A stretch of DNA of 64,000 nucleotides from DASQFI01 sp963780895 (lineage in GTDB: Bacteria > Acidobacteriota > Vicinamibacteria > Vicinamibacterales > SCN-69-37): the NCBI GenBank assembly GCA_963780895.1, contig CAWAEG010000011.1, forward strand, positions 186,001 to 250,000, given 5' to 3'. Position numbers and translations under genes: made by a program. This document shows, one piece after another, positions 33,801 through 41,596 of this stretch. The stretch's first letter is position 1. The number at the start of each line of letters is the position of its first letter. Below the pieces are notes generated by a model. The model did not search any database and was not told where the DNA came from. It worked only from the letters and a program-made list of their open reading frames with translations.

Positions 33801-33933
33801 GCGTGGGGAAGTCCACGTTCGGCAGGTCGCTGACCGGCAGCGATCGATAGCCGAGGATGCCGAAGATGACGATGGCGAGCTGAATGAGCGTCGTCGCGAC
33901 CGGCCGGCGGATGAAAGGCGCCGAGATGTTCAT
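30802..33933 (-). CDS. RND multidrug efflux permease (HAE1 family, MdtB/MdtC-like)
   Basis: The 1043-residue inner-membrane drug/proton antiporter has the standard twelve-helix, two-loop layout. It begins MNISAPFIRRPVATTLIQLA and contains SDLPNVDFPTLQVEAGLPGANPETMAA. The TM4 block SLMALTLSVGFVVDDAIVMLENVVRH carries the proton-relay acidic pair DD, and the C-terminal LILMAIFVIYVVLGILYESF repeats the RND fold. The N-terminal residues resemble MdtB/MdtC more than AcrB. It is coupled to its adaptor gene by a 4-base overlap. No outer-membrane TolC gene is present here. Confidence 0.93.
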   Translation of the reverse strand: MNISAPFIRRPVATTLIQLAIVIFGILGYRSLPVSDLPNVDFPTLQVEAGLPGANPETMAAAVATPLEKQFATISGITSISSSNTVGSTSITLQFDLDRDIDAAAQDVQGAISRTARSLPPDMPSPPSLRKVNPADSPILFLALSSPTLPLSEINEYAEINVAQRISTLKGVAQVGIFGAQKYAVRIDVDPRQLATREMDFDQLASAVGRGSVNRPTGTLYGPDRTFAVKTDGQLTNAEGFRQLVIAYSKGRPVRLDEVAHVYDGVENDKTASWYNESRTIYLAVQRQPGTNTVEIVDSIRALLPQIQAQLPAALSLAVRSDRSESIRESVHDIKFTMVLTIALVVMVIFLFLRNISATVIPSLALPASIVGTFAAMSLLGFSLDNMSLMALTLSVGFVVDDAIVMLENVVRHMEHGEDAMTAALRGSKEIAFTIVSMTLSLAAVFIPVLFMGGIVGRLLNEFAVTIGVAILVSGFVSLTLTPMLAARFLHPPRTASHGRMYMAIERVFVWARDAYGWALRQAMTHHVTTMAVSVLLLVATVYCFRIIPTGFIPSQDTGQLQGQTEMAQGTGFESLMAHQQEIIRLIREDPNVLSVTSTIGGGGPGGSSTGGRVSIELKPRAQRELTADQVIDRLRPKLAAVPGVRVFLQNPPVINIGSRQARAQYQFTLQTGDTNDLYTAAPKLEAQLKTIPGIVDVSSDLQLSNPQVNVTFDRPRMAALGLTADQVEGALFGAFGSRQVAQIYAPNNAYQVIMRVAPEYQRDASALSMLYLRTPDGQQVPVSSVTRVDTGVGPLSVNHTGQLPSVTLSFNLQAGTPLGDAVARVQEAARTDLPATVATSFQGTAQAFQDSTRGLGVILIMAIFVIYVVLGILYESFIHPLTILSGLPSAGLGALVTLLLFGVDLNLYAFVGIIMLVGLVKKNGIMMIDFAIESQRNDGKSPAEAMYEACLVRFRPIMMTTMAALVGTLPIALGWGAGAEARRPLGLAVVGGLLVSQTLTLFITPVFYLYMEALGELLRGRRGVVSVKFGPTSVPTNGRRRV

Positions 33934-35114
33934 GGCTGTTTGTCGTCGGCCTTCACGGTAATTCTGGCGCCCGGGGTGAGACGGAGCTGGCCGTCCGTGA
34001 CGACGGTCTCGCCCGCGGTGACGCCGGTTTCGATCACGGCATCGTCGCCATCGATCCAGGCGACCTTGACCTGGCGGGCCTCGACGGTCTGGTCGCCTTT
34101 CACGACGAAGACGAACTCGCCCTGCTGGCTCGGCTGCACGGCCTTCGCCGGAATGACCTTCGCCTGTTGATCGACCGAGAGCTGGAGCGTCACGTTCACG
34201 AACGCGCCTGGCCAGAGCCGGCGGTCGTTGTTCAGGAAAGTCGCCTTGAGCCGAATCGTGTCGGTGGCCGGATCGACCGCGTTGTCGATGAACGTAACGG
34301 TGCCCGTCGAGCTGCTGTCCGAGGCACCGGCCGGCGAGGCCTCCACGCCGAGCGCTCGCCCGGTGTCGCCGCGCCGAAGCCGTGGCAGCATCCGCGCCGG
34401 GACCGCAAAGCTGACGAAGGCGGGCGACAGCCGGTTGATGACGACGAGGGGCGTGGCATCGTTGGCGCGCACGAGCGCGCCGCGGTGCACGAGCAGGGCC
34501 CCGGTCCGGCCGGTCACCGGCGCGGTAATGCGTGTGTTCTGCCGTTGGATTCTGGCGTTCTCCACCGCCGCTTTGCCCGCTTCGATGGAGGCGTCCATCG
34601 CGGCCGCCGAAGCCGCCGCCGCGTCGTAGTCGGCGCGGGAGACGAGCCCTTGCTTCAACAGGCTCGCGAGCCGGGTATGCTGCGCTTCGAGACTCTTCGC
34701 TTGCGCGGTGTCCCGTGCGAGAGCCGCTTCGGCCTGCTTCAACGTCGCTTCGAACACGCGCGGGTCGATCGTGAACAGCAACTGACCCTGCCGGACGTCC
34801 TGGCCTTCCGAAAAGTCGACCGAGAGCAGCTCGCCGCTCACCTGCGAACGAACCTCGACCGTCGAGGACGCCTCGACATTGCCGACGCTCTTGAGCTTGA
34901 CCGTCATCGGCTTTTGCAGCACGACGGCCGTGGTGACGGCAATCGGCCCCGCGCCATCACCGGGCCCGCCCTCGGCCGGCGCGGCGGTGCCGTTCGGCGT
35001 GCCGCGGCCGCAGGCGGAGGCAAGAGCGAGAACGAGCGTCGCGGCGGCGAACGACTCCGGGAGTCGTTTTACGATTTGTGTAAAACGACTCCCGGAGTCC
35101 TTTTCCCTGCTCAT
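33930..35114 (-). CDS. RND efflux periplasmic adaptor (membrane fusion) lipoprotein
   Basis: The 394-residue protein has a lipoprotein signal (ATLVLALASAC), a barrel-sandwich/lipoyl half motif (VRSQVSGELLSVDFSEGQDVRQGQLLFTID) and a coiled-coil hairpin of about residues 110-180. The second lipoyl half is NTRITAPVTGRTGALLVHRGALV, followed by the beta-barrel. It links the pump to an outer-membrane channel. The first 20 codons are formed by a perfect 20-base inverted repeat (35053-35099), and no other in-frame start exists, so the N-terminus is unusual. It overlaps both neighbours by ATGA. Confidence 0.92.
   Translation of the reverse strand: MSREKDSGSRFTQIVKRLPESFAAATLVLALASACGRGTPNGTAAPAEGGPGDGAGPIAVTTAVVLQKPMTVKLKSVGNVEASSTVEVRSQVSGELLSVDFSEGQDVRQGQLLFTIDPRVFEATLKQAEAALARDTAQAKSLEAQHTRLASLLKQGLVSRADYDAAAASAAAMDASIEAGKAAVENARIQRQNTRITAPVTGRTGALLVHRGALVRANDATPLVVINRLSPAFVSFAVPARMLPRLRRGDTGRALGVEASPAGASDSSSTGTVTFIDNAVDPATDTIRLKATFLNNDRRLWPGAFVNVTLQLSVDQQAKVIPAKAVQPSQQGEFVFVVKGDQTVEARQVKVAWIDGDDAVIETGVTAGETVVTDGQLRLTPGARITVKADDKQP
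35053..35099. repeat. Perfect inverted repeat at the start of the efflux adaptor gene
   Basis: The arms gactccgggagtcgttttac (35053-35072) and 35080-35099 are exact reverse complements around a 7-base loop (gatttgt). The element lies inside the adaptor coding sequence at codons 6-21, between the ATG and the signal-peptide core. It matches in layout the GACCTCnGAGGTC-TTTT elements at 30748-30797 and 36592-36609. Confidence 0.75.
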
Positions 35115-35659
35115 GGCCGTATCAAGCCTAATCCCAGGATGGTTTTCATGTCGACCACCCCGCCGCGCTCCACGAGGGCGCCGGCCTCCCGAAGGGAGAA
35201 CACCCGCGGTTGGATCTGCTCGTCAGGATCGAGATGAACCGGGTGCCTGGGGGTTACAAAGTCGACACAGCGGTAAAACAGCATGATCTCATCGCAGAAT
35301 CCGGGTGTCGGATAGAGGGCCGCCACCCTGGAAATACGACGCGGGCTGAGTCCGATTTCCTCTTCGCACTCACGCCGGGCGGCCCTGGCCGGCGGCTCGC
35401 CGGCTTCGAGTGAGCCAGCCGGCAGCTCCCAGATCGACTTCCCGATCGCATATCGGAACTGGCGGATGAGCACCACCGACTCCGGAGTCGGCTGGGCGAT
35501 GAGCACGACCGATCCGCGGTGGCGCACGATGTCGAACACCGCCGTCCGGCTCGTGGCGAGGCGCACCGTGTCCCGTTCAACCCGGAAGATCCGGCCGCGA
35601 AAGGGAACGGTCCGCTTGATGAGTCGAGGCGCCGGCTGGCGCCGCCTGGAAGCTGTCAT
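35111..35659 (-). CDS. NUDIX hydrolase (ADP-ribose pyrophosphatase type)
   Basis: The 182-residue protein has the Nudix box GSLEAGEPPARAARRECEEEIG, with the REcEEEIG catalytic glutamates. FRVERDTVRL and SVVLIRQFRYAIGKSIWELPAG lie in front of it, as in ADP-ribose/GDP-mannose pyrophosphatases. The start at ATG 35659 overlaps the rluD stop; the longer open frame upstream is rluD in another frame. The stop overlaps the adaptor start by ATGA. Confidence 0.9.
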   Translation of the reverse strand: MTASRRRQPAPRLIKRTVPFRGRIFRVERDTVRLATSRTAVFDIVRHRGSVVLIAQPTPESVVLIRQFRYAIGKSIWELPAGSLEAGEPPARAARRECEEEIGLSPRRISRVAALYPTPGFCDEIMLFYRCVDFVTPRHPVHLDPDEQIQPRVFSLREAGALVERGGVVDMKTILGLGLIRP

Positions 35660-36606
35660 GACGATGATCGTCGCAGAGCGGCCAGCACCTGCGCCAGATC
35701 GGACGGAAGCGGTGCGTCGAACGACATTGTCTGGCCCGAGCCGGGATGGGTGAAGCGGAGCCGCGCGGCGTGGAGAAACGGCCGGTCGAGACGCGTCACG
35801 GATGCCTGGCGCGGCGGCAACCGCCGTCGCACGCCGCCGTAGAGCTCGTCGCCCGCAACCGGGTGGCCCGCCTCCGCGAGGTGCACTCGAATCTGATGCG
35901 TGCGGCCCGTGGCGATCGCGACGCGCAGGAAGGAGAGACCGGCGACGAACTCGGCTTCGACGACTCTGGTCAGGGCAGTACGCCCGCGCGGCGTGCGCGT
36001 GGACATCTTCTGGCGCTGTTTCGGATGACGCCCGATTGGCCGGTCGATCGTGGTGCCCGTGCTGACCCGGCCCCAGACGAGTGTGAGGTACTCCTTCTCG
36101 ACCTCGCGATCGTGAAACTGTCGCGTGAGCTCCCGGTGCGCGGCGTCCGTCTTTGCGATCACCATCACGCCCGACGTCCCACGGTCGAGCCGGTGGACGA
36201 TGCCCGGGCGTTCGCGGCCGCCGACGCCGCTGAGGCCGCCGACATGATGGAGCAGCGCGTGCACGACGGTGCCGGTGCGATGACCCGCGGCCGGATGAAC
36301 GACCATGCCCGCGGGCTTGTCGATCACGACGACCGACGCATCGTCGTGAAGGATCGAGAGCGGCAGCGCCTCGGGCTGCAGATCGAGCGGCGCGGGCGCA
36401 GCCACCGAGACGTCCGCCTCCAGGCCATCCCACACGACCAGCGACGGCTTCGGCTTCTTCGCGCCCTCGACGCGGACGGCGCCGTCGCGGATCAGCCGTT
36501 GGATTTGCGAGCGGGAGAATTGCGGGAGCTGGTGCACGAGAAAGGTGTCGAGGCGCGCGCCAGCGTCGGCAGGGGTGGCGTGGACGGAAAAGACCTCGGA
36601 GGTCAT
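35656..36606 (-). CDS. rluD: Ribosomal large-subunit pseudouridine synthase (RluD/RluA family)
   Basis: The 316-residue enzyme has an N-terminal S4 RNA-binding domain (ARLDTFLVHQLPQFSRSQIQRLIRDGAVRV). The catalytic domain carries VVIDKPAGMVVHPAAGH, the active-site motif IVHRLDRGTSGVMVIAKT with the catalytic Asp, and ATGRTHQIRVHLAEAGHPV. The start codon ATG 36606 and first codons (MTSEVF) lie inside a palindromic repeat unit. No alternative start is obvious. Confidence 0.92.
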   Translation of the reverse strand: MTSEVFSVHATPADAGARLDTFLVHQLPQFSRSQIQRLIRDGAVRVEGAKKPKPSLVVWDGLEADVSVAAPAPLDLQPEALPLSILHDDASVVVIDKPAGMVVHPAAGHRTGTVVHALLHHVGGLSGVGGRERPGIVHRLDRGTSGVMVIAKTDAAHRELTRQFHDREVEKEYLTLVWGRVSTGTTIDRPIGRHPKQRQKMSTRTPRGRTALTRVVEAEFVAGLSFLRVAIATGRTHQIRVHLAEAGHPVAGDELYGGVRRRLPPRQASVTRLDRPFLHAARLRFTHPGSGQTMSFDAPLPSDLAQVLAALRRSSS

Positions 36607-36655
36607 TTTACGAACGCGGGGACGGGTCTTGCTCGCGCAAGCGAGACCCGTCCCC
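36592..36655. repeat. Palindromic elements between lgt and rluD
   Basis: Two elements lie back to back. The first is gacctcggaggtcatttt (36592-36609), a single copy of the element seen twice at 30748-30797; it holds the rluD start codon. The second is a hairpin with arms ggggacgggtct (36618-36629) and agacccgtcccc (36644-36655), extended inward by ctcg-type pairs. It ends one base from the lgt stop and may stabilise or terminate the lgt message. Confidence 0.7.
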
Positions 36656-37420
36656 TTATCTCCTCCTCAGCCGCAACAGCATGATGATGCTGAGCGGGAC
36701 GATCAGGATCGACACGAACTGCGACGTCGCCATGCCGGCCACCATGCCGCGCTCGTCGCCGCGGTAGATCTCGATGATGTAGCGCGAGATCGCGTAGAGC
36801 AGCATGTAGAGCCAGAACGTGCGTCCGGCGAACGGCCGGCCGCGCCGCTCGGTGACCAGCAGCAGGATCATGATCAGCAGCTCGGCGCCCGCGTCATAGA
36901 GCTGCGTCGGGTGCAGCGGCGTGTTGAGCGGCGTGCCCACGTTCGTGGCCGCCGCGGGATTCGTGAACGTGATCGCCCACGGGACATCCGTCGGCCGCCC
37001 GTAGCAGCAGCCCGCGAGCAGACAGCCGAGCCTTCCGATCACGTGCCCGAGCGCGATGCCGGGCGCGGTGAGATCGGCCACCGTCCACGCGTCGAGCTTG
37101 TAGCGGCGGACGAGCACGAGCCCGACCCCGAGCGCCGCGAGCAGACCGCCGTAGAACACGCCGCCGGCGCGCACGAGGGAGAGCAGTTCGCGCGGCTGGC
37201 TGCGGAAATAGTCGAAGTCGACGGCGATCAGCATCAGCTTGGCGCCGACGAGCGCCGCGATGATGAGGTAGATCCCGAGGTCCATGACCTTGGTGGCGTC
37301 GATCTGCCGCCGCCGCGCGCGCACGACCGCGAGCTGCAGGCCCGCCAGATAGGCGAGCGCGAGCAGCACGCCGTACGAATACACAGGCCAGTTGCCGATC
37401 TCAAACAGAATGGGATGCAT
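36656..37420 (-). CDS. lgt: Prolipoprotein diacylglyceryl transferase
   Basis: Lgt attaches diacylglycerol to the lipobox cysteine of lipoproteins. The start MHPILFEIGNWPVYSYGVLLAL (ATG 37420) is typical, and the open frame upstream belongs to lspA. The signature GHVIGRLGCLLAGCCYGRPTDVPWAI includes the catalytic-site Arg, and HPTQLYDAGAELLIMILL follows. It has 254 residues and several membrane helices. It overlaps the lspA end by 20 bases. Many lipoproteins in this window would be its substrates. Confidence 0.95.
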   Translation of the reverse strand: MHPILFEIGNWPVYSYGVLLALAYLAGLQLAVVRARRRQIDATKVMDLGIYLIIAALVGAKLMLIAVDFDYFRSQPRELLSLVRAGGVFYGGLLAALGVGLVLVRRYKLDAWTVADLTAPGIALGHVIGRLGCLLAGCCYGRPTDVPWAITFTNPAAATNVGTPLNTPLHPTQLYDAGAELLIMILLLVTERRGRPFAGRTFWLYMLLYAISRYIIEIYRGDERGMVAGMATSQFVSILIVPLSIIMLLRLRRR

Positions 37421-37991
37421 GGTGTCGGTTGACCACGAGCAGCTCGACGAACACGAGCACGGCGCCAATCGTAATCGACGCGTCGGCCACGTTGAACGCC
37501 CAGAAGTGCCAGCCCTGCCAGTACACGTCCACGAAGTCGATGACCCGCCCGGCCAGCAGTCGATCCAGGAGGTTGCCGATCGCGCCGCCGAGGATCAGCG
37601 AGAGCCCCAGCCGCGCGAGCCGCTCCTCGCTCCGCACGTGGCGGGCATAGTACGCGATGCCGCCGAGCGCCAGCGCCGCCAGCAGCGTCGTGACGACGTT
37701 CTTGAAAGGCAGATCGAGCTCGTTCAGCAACCCGAATGCCACGCCCGAGTTGAGCACGTGCGTGAGGTCGACGAGACCGGGAATCACCGTCATGCTCTCG
37801 TACGGCGCGAGGATCGACCGGACGATCGCCTTGGTGATCTGATCGAGCGCGACCACGCCGAGCGTCACCCACCAGAACAGGTGGAACTTCGCCGTCTGCG
37901 CGGGCTGGGCCACGCCCGCCGTTTCGGCTCCGGGCGCGATGGGCGCCGCCGGAGACGTCGCGGCGGGAAGATCGTCAGCGGGTGGCTGCAA
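37401..37991 (-). CDS. lspA: Lipoprotein signal peptidase (signal peptidase II)
   Basis: This aspartyl protease removes lipoprotein signals after Lgt has acted. Motifs are WVTLGVVALDQITKAIV, LVDLTHVLNSGVAFGLL and GGAIGNLLDRLLAGRVIDFVDVYW with catalytic Asp, then FNVADASITIGAVLVF with the second catalytic Asp. The 196 residues include a 35-residue alanine/proline-rich cytosolic extension. It overlaps the ileS end by 17 bases, the classic ileS-lspA arrangement, and overlaps lgt at the other end. Confidence 0.95.
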   Translation of the reverse strand: MQPPADDLPAATSPAAPIAPGAETAGVAQPAQTAKFHLFWWVTLGVVALDQITKAIVRSILAPYESMTVIPGLVDLTHVLNSGVAFGLLNELDLPFKNVVTTLLAALALGGIAYYARHVRSEERLARLGLSLILGGAIGNLLDRLLAGRVIDFVDVYWQGWHFWAFNVADASITIGAVLVFVELLVVNRHHASHSV

Positions 37992-40860
37992 CAGGGTTTC
38001 CTCCCAGAGCGGCGACGCAGCGCGAGCAAAGCCCGGCCAGGTCGCCCGTCGTCGCCGCGTCGCTCACGAAGCGCCAGCACCGCGGACACTTGTCACCGGA
38101 GGCGCGCGAGACGTCCACATGGACGATCCCGGATGACCCGGCCGCGCCCCGCGGCTCGAGATTGACGGCCGCGTCCCGCGGCTCGAGATTGACGGCCGCG
38201 TCCCGCGGCTCGAGGCTGACCGAGGACACGATGAAGAGCATCGGCAGATCGGCTTCGTGCCGCTCGAGCAAGTCGAACGTCTCGCCGGAGGCCGAGATCG
38301 TCACGTGCGCCGTGAGCGACGCGCCAATCGTCTTCGCGTTCCTCGCGGTCTCGAGCGTGCCGTAGACCGTTCGCCTGACGTCGAGCAACCGCGACCAGCG
38401 TTCTTCGAGGTCGTGGTCGCGCCAGCGCGCCGTGTCCGCCGGGAACAGCGCCATGTGCACGGACTCCTCCCGCGAACCGGGCAATCGTCCCCAGATCTCC
38501 TCGGCGGTGATCGACAGGATCGGCGCGAGCAGGCGCGTCAGCCCGTCCGCGATCACGTACTGCGCAGTCTGTGCCGAGCGGCGCTCGGCCGAATCGGCCG
38601 GAAGCGTGTACAGCCGATCCTTCGAGACGTCGAGGTAGAACGCGCTCAGATCGACGGTCAGGAATTCGTTGACGGCGTGAAAGATGGACTGGAAATCGTA
38701 GCGATCGTAGGCGGCGCGGACGGTCTCGGCGAGGCGGGCGTAGATGGCCAGCGCAAACCGATCGACCTCGATGATTCTGGCGTCGGGCACGCTGTTCTGC
38801 GCCGGATCGAAGTCGTAGAGATTCGCAAGCAGGTACCGGAACGTGTTCCGGATCTTCCGATAGGCCTCGACGGTCCGCGCGAGCACTTCCTTGCCGACCC
38901 GGACCTCCTCGCGGAAATCGACCATCGCGACCCAGAGCCGGAGCACCTCGGCGCCGCTGTGCTGCATCACGTCCTGCGGCACGACGATGTTGCCGAGCGA
39001 CTTGGACATCTTGCCGCCCTTTTCGTCCACCACGAACCCGTGGGTGATGACGCCGCGATAGGGCGCGCGGTCGCGCGTGCCGACGCCGATGAGCAGTGAC
39101 GACTGGAACCATCCGCGATGCTGGTCGGTGCCTTCGAGGTACACGTCGGCGGGCCAGCTGAGATCGGGCCGCGTGCGCCAGGACGGCCTCGTGGCTCGAG
39201 CCCGAATCGAACCACACGTCGAGGATGTCGCGCTCGCGATCGAACTCGGCCGACCCGCACGGCTCGCACGTCAGCCCCGGCGGCACGAACGCCGCCGCGT
39301 CGAGCTCGTACCACGCGTCGGCACCGTGCTGATCGAAGACCGCCGCGGCGCGCTCCACGATTTCGGGCGTCAGCGTGGAGGTGCCGCACGCCCGGCAGGC
39401 GAGCGCCGGGATCGGGACGCCCCACGCGCGCTGGCGCGAGATGCACCAGTCGGGCCGGTTCACGACGCTCGCCGTCATCCGCTCGCGGCCCCACTCGGGA
39501 AGCCACTGGACGGCATTCGCTTCGGCGACCGCCGCCGCGCGCAGGCCGTCCATGCTGATGAACCACTGCGAGGTGGCCAGGAAAATCACGGGCTGGTGGC
39601 ACCGCCAGCAATGCGGGTACGAGTGCTGAAACTCGGTGCGGTACCACAGGCGCCCGCGCTCTCTGAGCGTGGCCTCGACGACCGGATTCGCCTCGAAGAC
39701 CTTGAGGCCGCCGACGACGCCGGTGTCGCGCGTGAACCGGCCATCCACGCCGATCGGGGCGTAGATGTCGAGGCCGTACCGCACGCCGGTATTGAAGTCG
39801 TCCGCGCCGTGGCCTGGTGCGGTATGCACCGCGCCCGTCCCTTGCTCGAGCGTGACGTATTCTCCGAGGACGCCGAGCGAATCGCGGTCGTAGAAGGGGT
39901 GTCGGAACTGGACCCGTTCCAGCTGCGCGCCCGGAACGCTCGCGACCTTCTGCCCGAGCGGCCGGCCGGTGGCCGCCGTCACGGCTTCCGCGAGGGCTTC
40001 GGCGAGGATGACCACCCGGTTTCCGTCCGGGCCGCCTTCGCGGTGCGCTTCAGCGGCCAGGCTACCTCGTAGGCGCGTACGTCGCTTCCGGATGGAACGC
40101 GATCGCCAGGTTCGATGGAATCGTCCAGGGCGTGGTCGTCCAGATCAACACCGTGACGTCGCGGCCGGCGAGCGCCGGGACACGAGAGGCCAGCAGCGTG
40201 TCGGACGACGACAGCGGGAACTCGACGTAGATCGACGGCGACGTATGGTTTTCGGTACTCGACTTCGGCTTCGGCCAGCGCCGTCCGATCGCGCAGGCAC
40301 CAGTGGACGGGCTTCTTGCCCTTGTAGACGAGCCCGCGCGCGACGATCTTGCCGAGCGCGCGGACGATCGTCGCCTGAAACGCCGGCGCCATCGTCAGGT
40401 ACGGCCGATCCCAGTCGCCGAGGATGCCGAGCCGCTTGAAGTCCTCGCGCTGGGACGACACGAACCGTTCGGCGTACGCGCGGCACGCGCGCCGGAACTC
40501 GACGGGCGACCGGTCTTTCGCCGCGGGCCCGAGCTCCCGTTCGACATTGAGCTCGATGGGCAGGCCGTGGCAGTCCCATCCGGGGACGTACGGCGCGTCG
40601 AAGCCGGCCATCGAACGCGACTTCACGACGAGGTCCTTGAGGATCTTGTTGAGCGCGGTGCCGATATGGATCTGTCCGTTCGCATACGGCGGCCCGTCGT
40701 GCAGGACGAAGCGCGGCCGGCCGCGGCGCGACTCGCGGATCCGCGCGTACAGGCCGGACTGGTCCCAGCGCGCGATGGTCGCCGGCTCGGTCACCGGCAG
40801 GTTCGCCTTCATCGGGAAGTCGGTTCGCGGAAGGTTGAGCGTCTCTTTCCAGTCGCGCAT
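37975..40860 (-). CDS. ileS: Isoleucyl-tRNA synthetase (three apparent frame breaks)
   Basis: This is a class I synthetase charging tRNA-Ile. The N-terminus MRDWKETLNLPRTDFPMKANL (ATG 40860) and the HIGH region PPYANGQIHIGTALNKILKD are followed by the CP1 editing domain (LIWTTTPWTIPSNLA). The KMSKS loop (EKGGKMSKSLGN), the anticodon-binding domain and a C-terminal zinc site (KCPRCWRF...LCSRC) complete it. The sequence runs through three frames. Breaks lie near 40257, 40060-40085 and 39165, each explained by one extra base. The whole protein would be about 960 residues. A 27-base in-frame tandem repeat lies before the zinc domain. Confidence 0.88.
38151..38220 (-). repeat. In-frame 27-base tandem repeat within ileS
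   Basis: Two exact copies of gcggctcgagattgacggcc + gcgtccc (38151-38177, 38178-38204) and a third partial copy (from 38205) encode LEPRDAAVN-type 9-residue units. They lie between the anticodon-binding domain and the zinc-binding tail of IleRS. The copies are identical at DNA level, so the expansion is recent. Confidence 0.8.
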
Positions 40861-40893
40861 AGACGAGAAACACACATTCTATAATTGCAAGCG
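40861..40893. promoter_or_regulatory. Compact divergent promoter between ileS and the HAD gene
   Basis: TATAAT at 40880-40885 points right, and its transcription start would fall at about 40892-40894, exactly at the GTG of the HAD gene, implying a leaderless message. On the other strand the same spot reads TTATAGAAT, a -10 for ileS with only about 10 leader bases. There is no ribosome-binding purine tract on either side. The -35 hexamers are weak. Confidence 0.5.
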
Positions 40894-41595
40894 GTGGCCA
40901 GGCCTGCTGCCGTCTTCTTCGACGTCGATTTCACGCTTATCCATCCAGGTCCGCGGTTCCAGGGCGTCGGCTACCAGGCCAACTGTGCCCGGCACGGCGT
41001 CGCCGTCGATCCGGCCAGATTCGACGCCGCGGTCGCGGGCGCGGCCTGCGTGCTCGATCTCGAAGCCGCCGACCAGATCTACGACGCGCAGGTTTTTCTG
41101 AACTACACCCGCCGCATCATCGAGCTCATGGGCGGCACGGGGCCAGGCGTGGACATCGTCTCCCAGGAGATGTACGACGACTGGGCCCAGCATCATCATT
41201 TTTCGCTCTATGACGACGTCGCCGATGCGCTCAAGACGCTGAGGGCCCAGGGGCTGCGACTCGGTCTCATCTCCAACACCCACCGCTGCCTGGCGTCGTT
41301 CCAGTCGCACTTCGATCTGGACCACCTGATTTCGGTCGCCGTGTCGTCGTCCGAGCATGGGTTCATGAAGCCGCACCCGAGCATTTTTCGGGCCGCGCTC
41401 GAGTTGATGGGCGTCGCGGCGGCTGACGCCGTCATGGTGGGCGACAGCCTGCCGCACGACGTGCTCGGCGCCAGGCAGGCCGGCATGCACAGCGTCCTCA
41501 TCGCGCGCGGGGAGCGACGGGTCGAGGCGGGTCCCGACGTGCCGGTGATTCAGACGCTCACCGAGTTGCCGGCACTCATCTCAGGGCCCGCCTGA
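40894..41595 (+). CDS. HAD-superfamily hydrolase (phosphatase)
   Basis: This haloacid-dehalogenase-fold protein of about 233 residues has the four HAD motifs: nucleophile FFDVDFTLIHPG, LISNT (motif II), the lysine in KPHPSIF (motif III) and VGDSLPHDVLGARQAGM (motif IV). A helical cap lies after motif I. The GTG at 40894 is favoured because a TATAAT ends 8 bases before it; a TTG at 40885 is the alternative. The substrate is not predictable. It is followed 1 base later by the GNAT gene. Confidence 0.87.
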   Translation: MARPAAVFFDVDFTLIHPGPRFQGVGYQANCARHGVAVDPARFDAAVAGAACVLDLEAADQIYDAQVFLNYTRRIIELMGGTGPGVDIVSQEMYDDWAQHHHFSLYDDVADALKTLRAQGLRLGLISNTHRCLASFQSHFDLDHLISVAVSSSEHGFMKPHPSIFRAALELMGVAAADAVMVGDSLPHDVLGARQAGMHSVLIARGERRVEAGPDVPVIQTLTELPALISGPA

Positions 41596-41596
41596 C

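Noticed and set aside
31534..34170. 878-codon open frame on the plus strand opposite the RND pump
   Set aside because: It is an antisense shadow in high-GC DNA: composition is Arg/Asp-rich without any motif, and the minus strand encodes a perfect RND permease.
38151..38220. Tandem repeats as a CRISPR array
   Set aside because: Units are contiguous with no spacers, in frame within ileS, and only about 2.5 copies exist.
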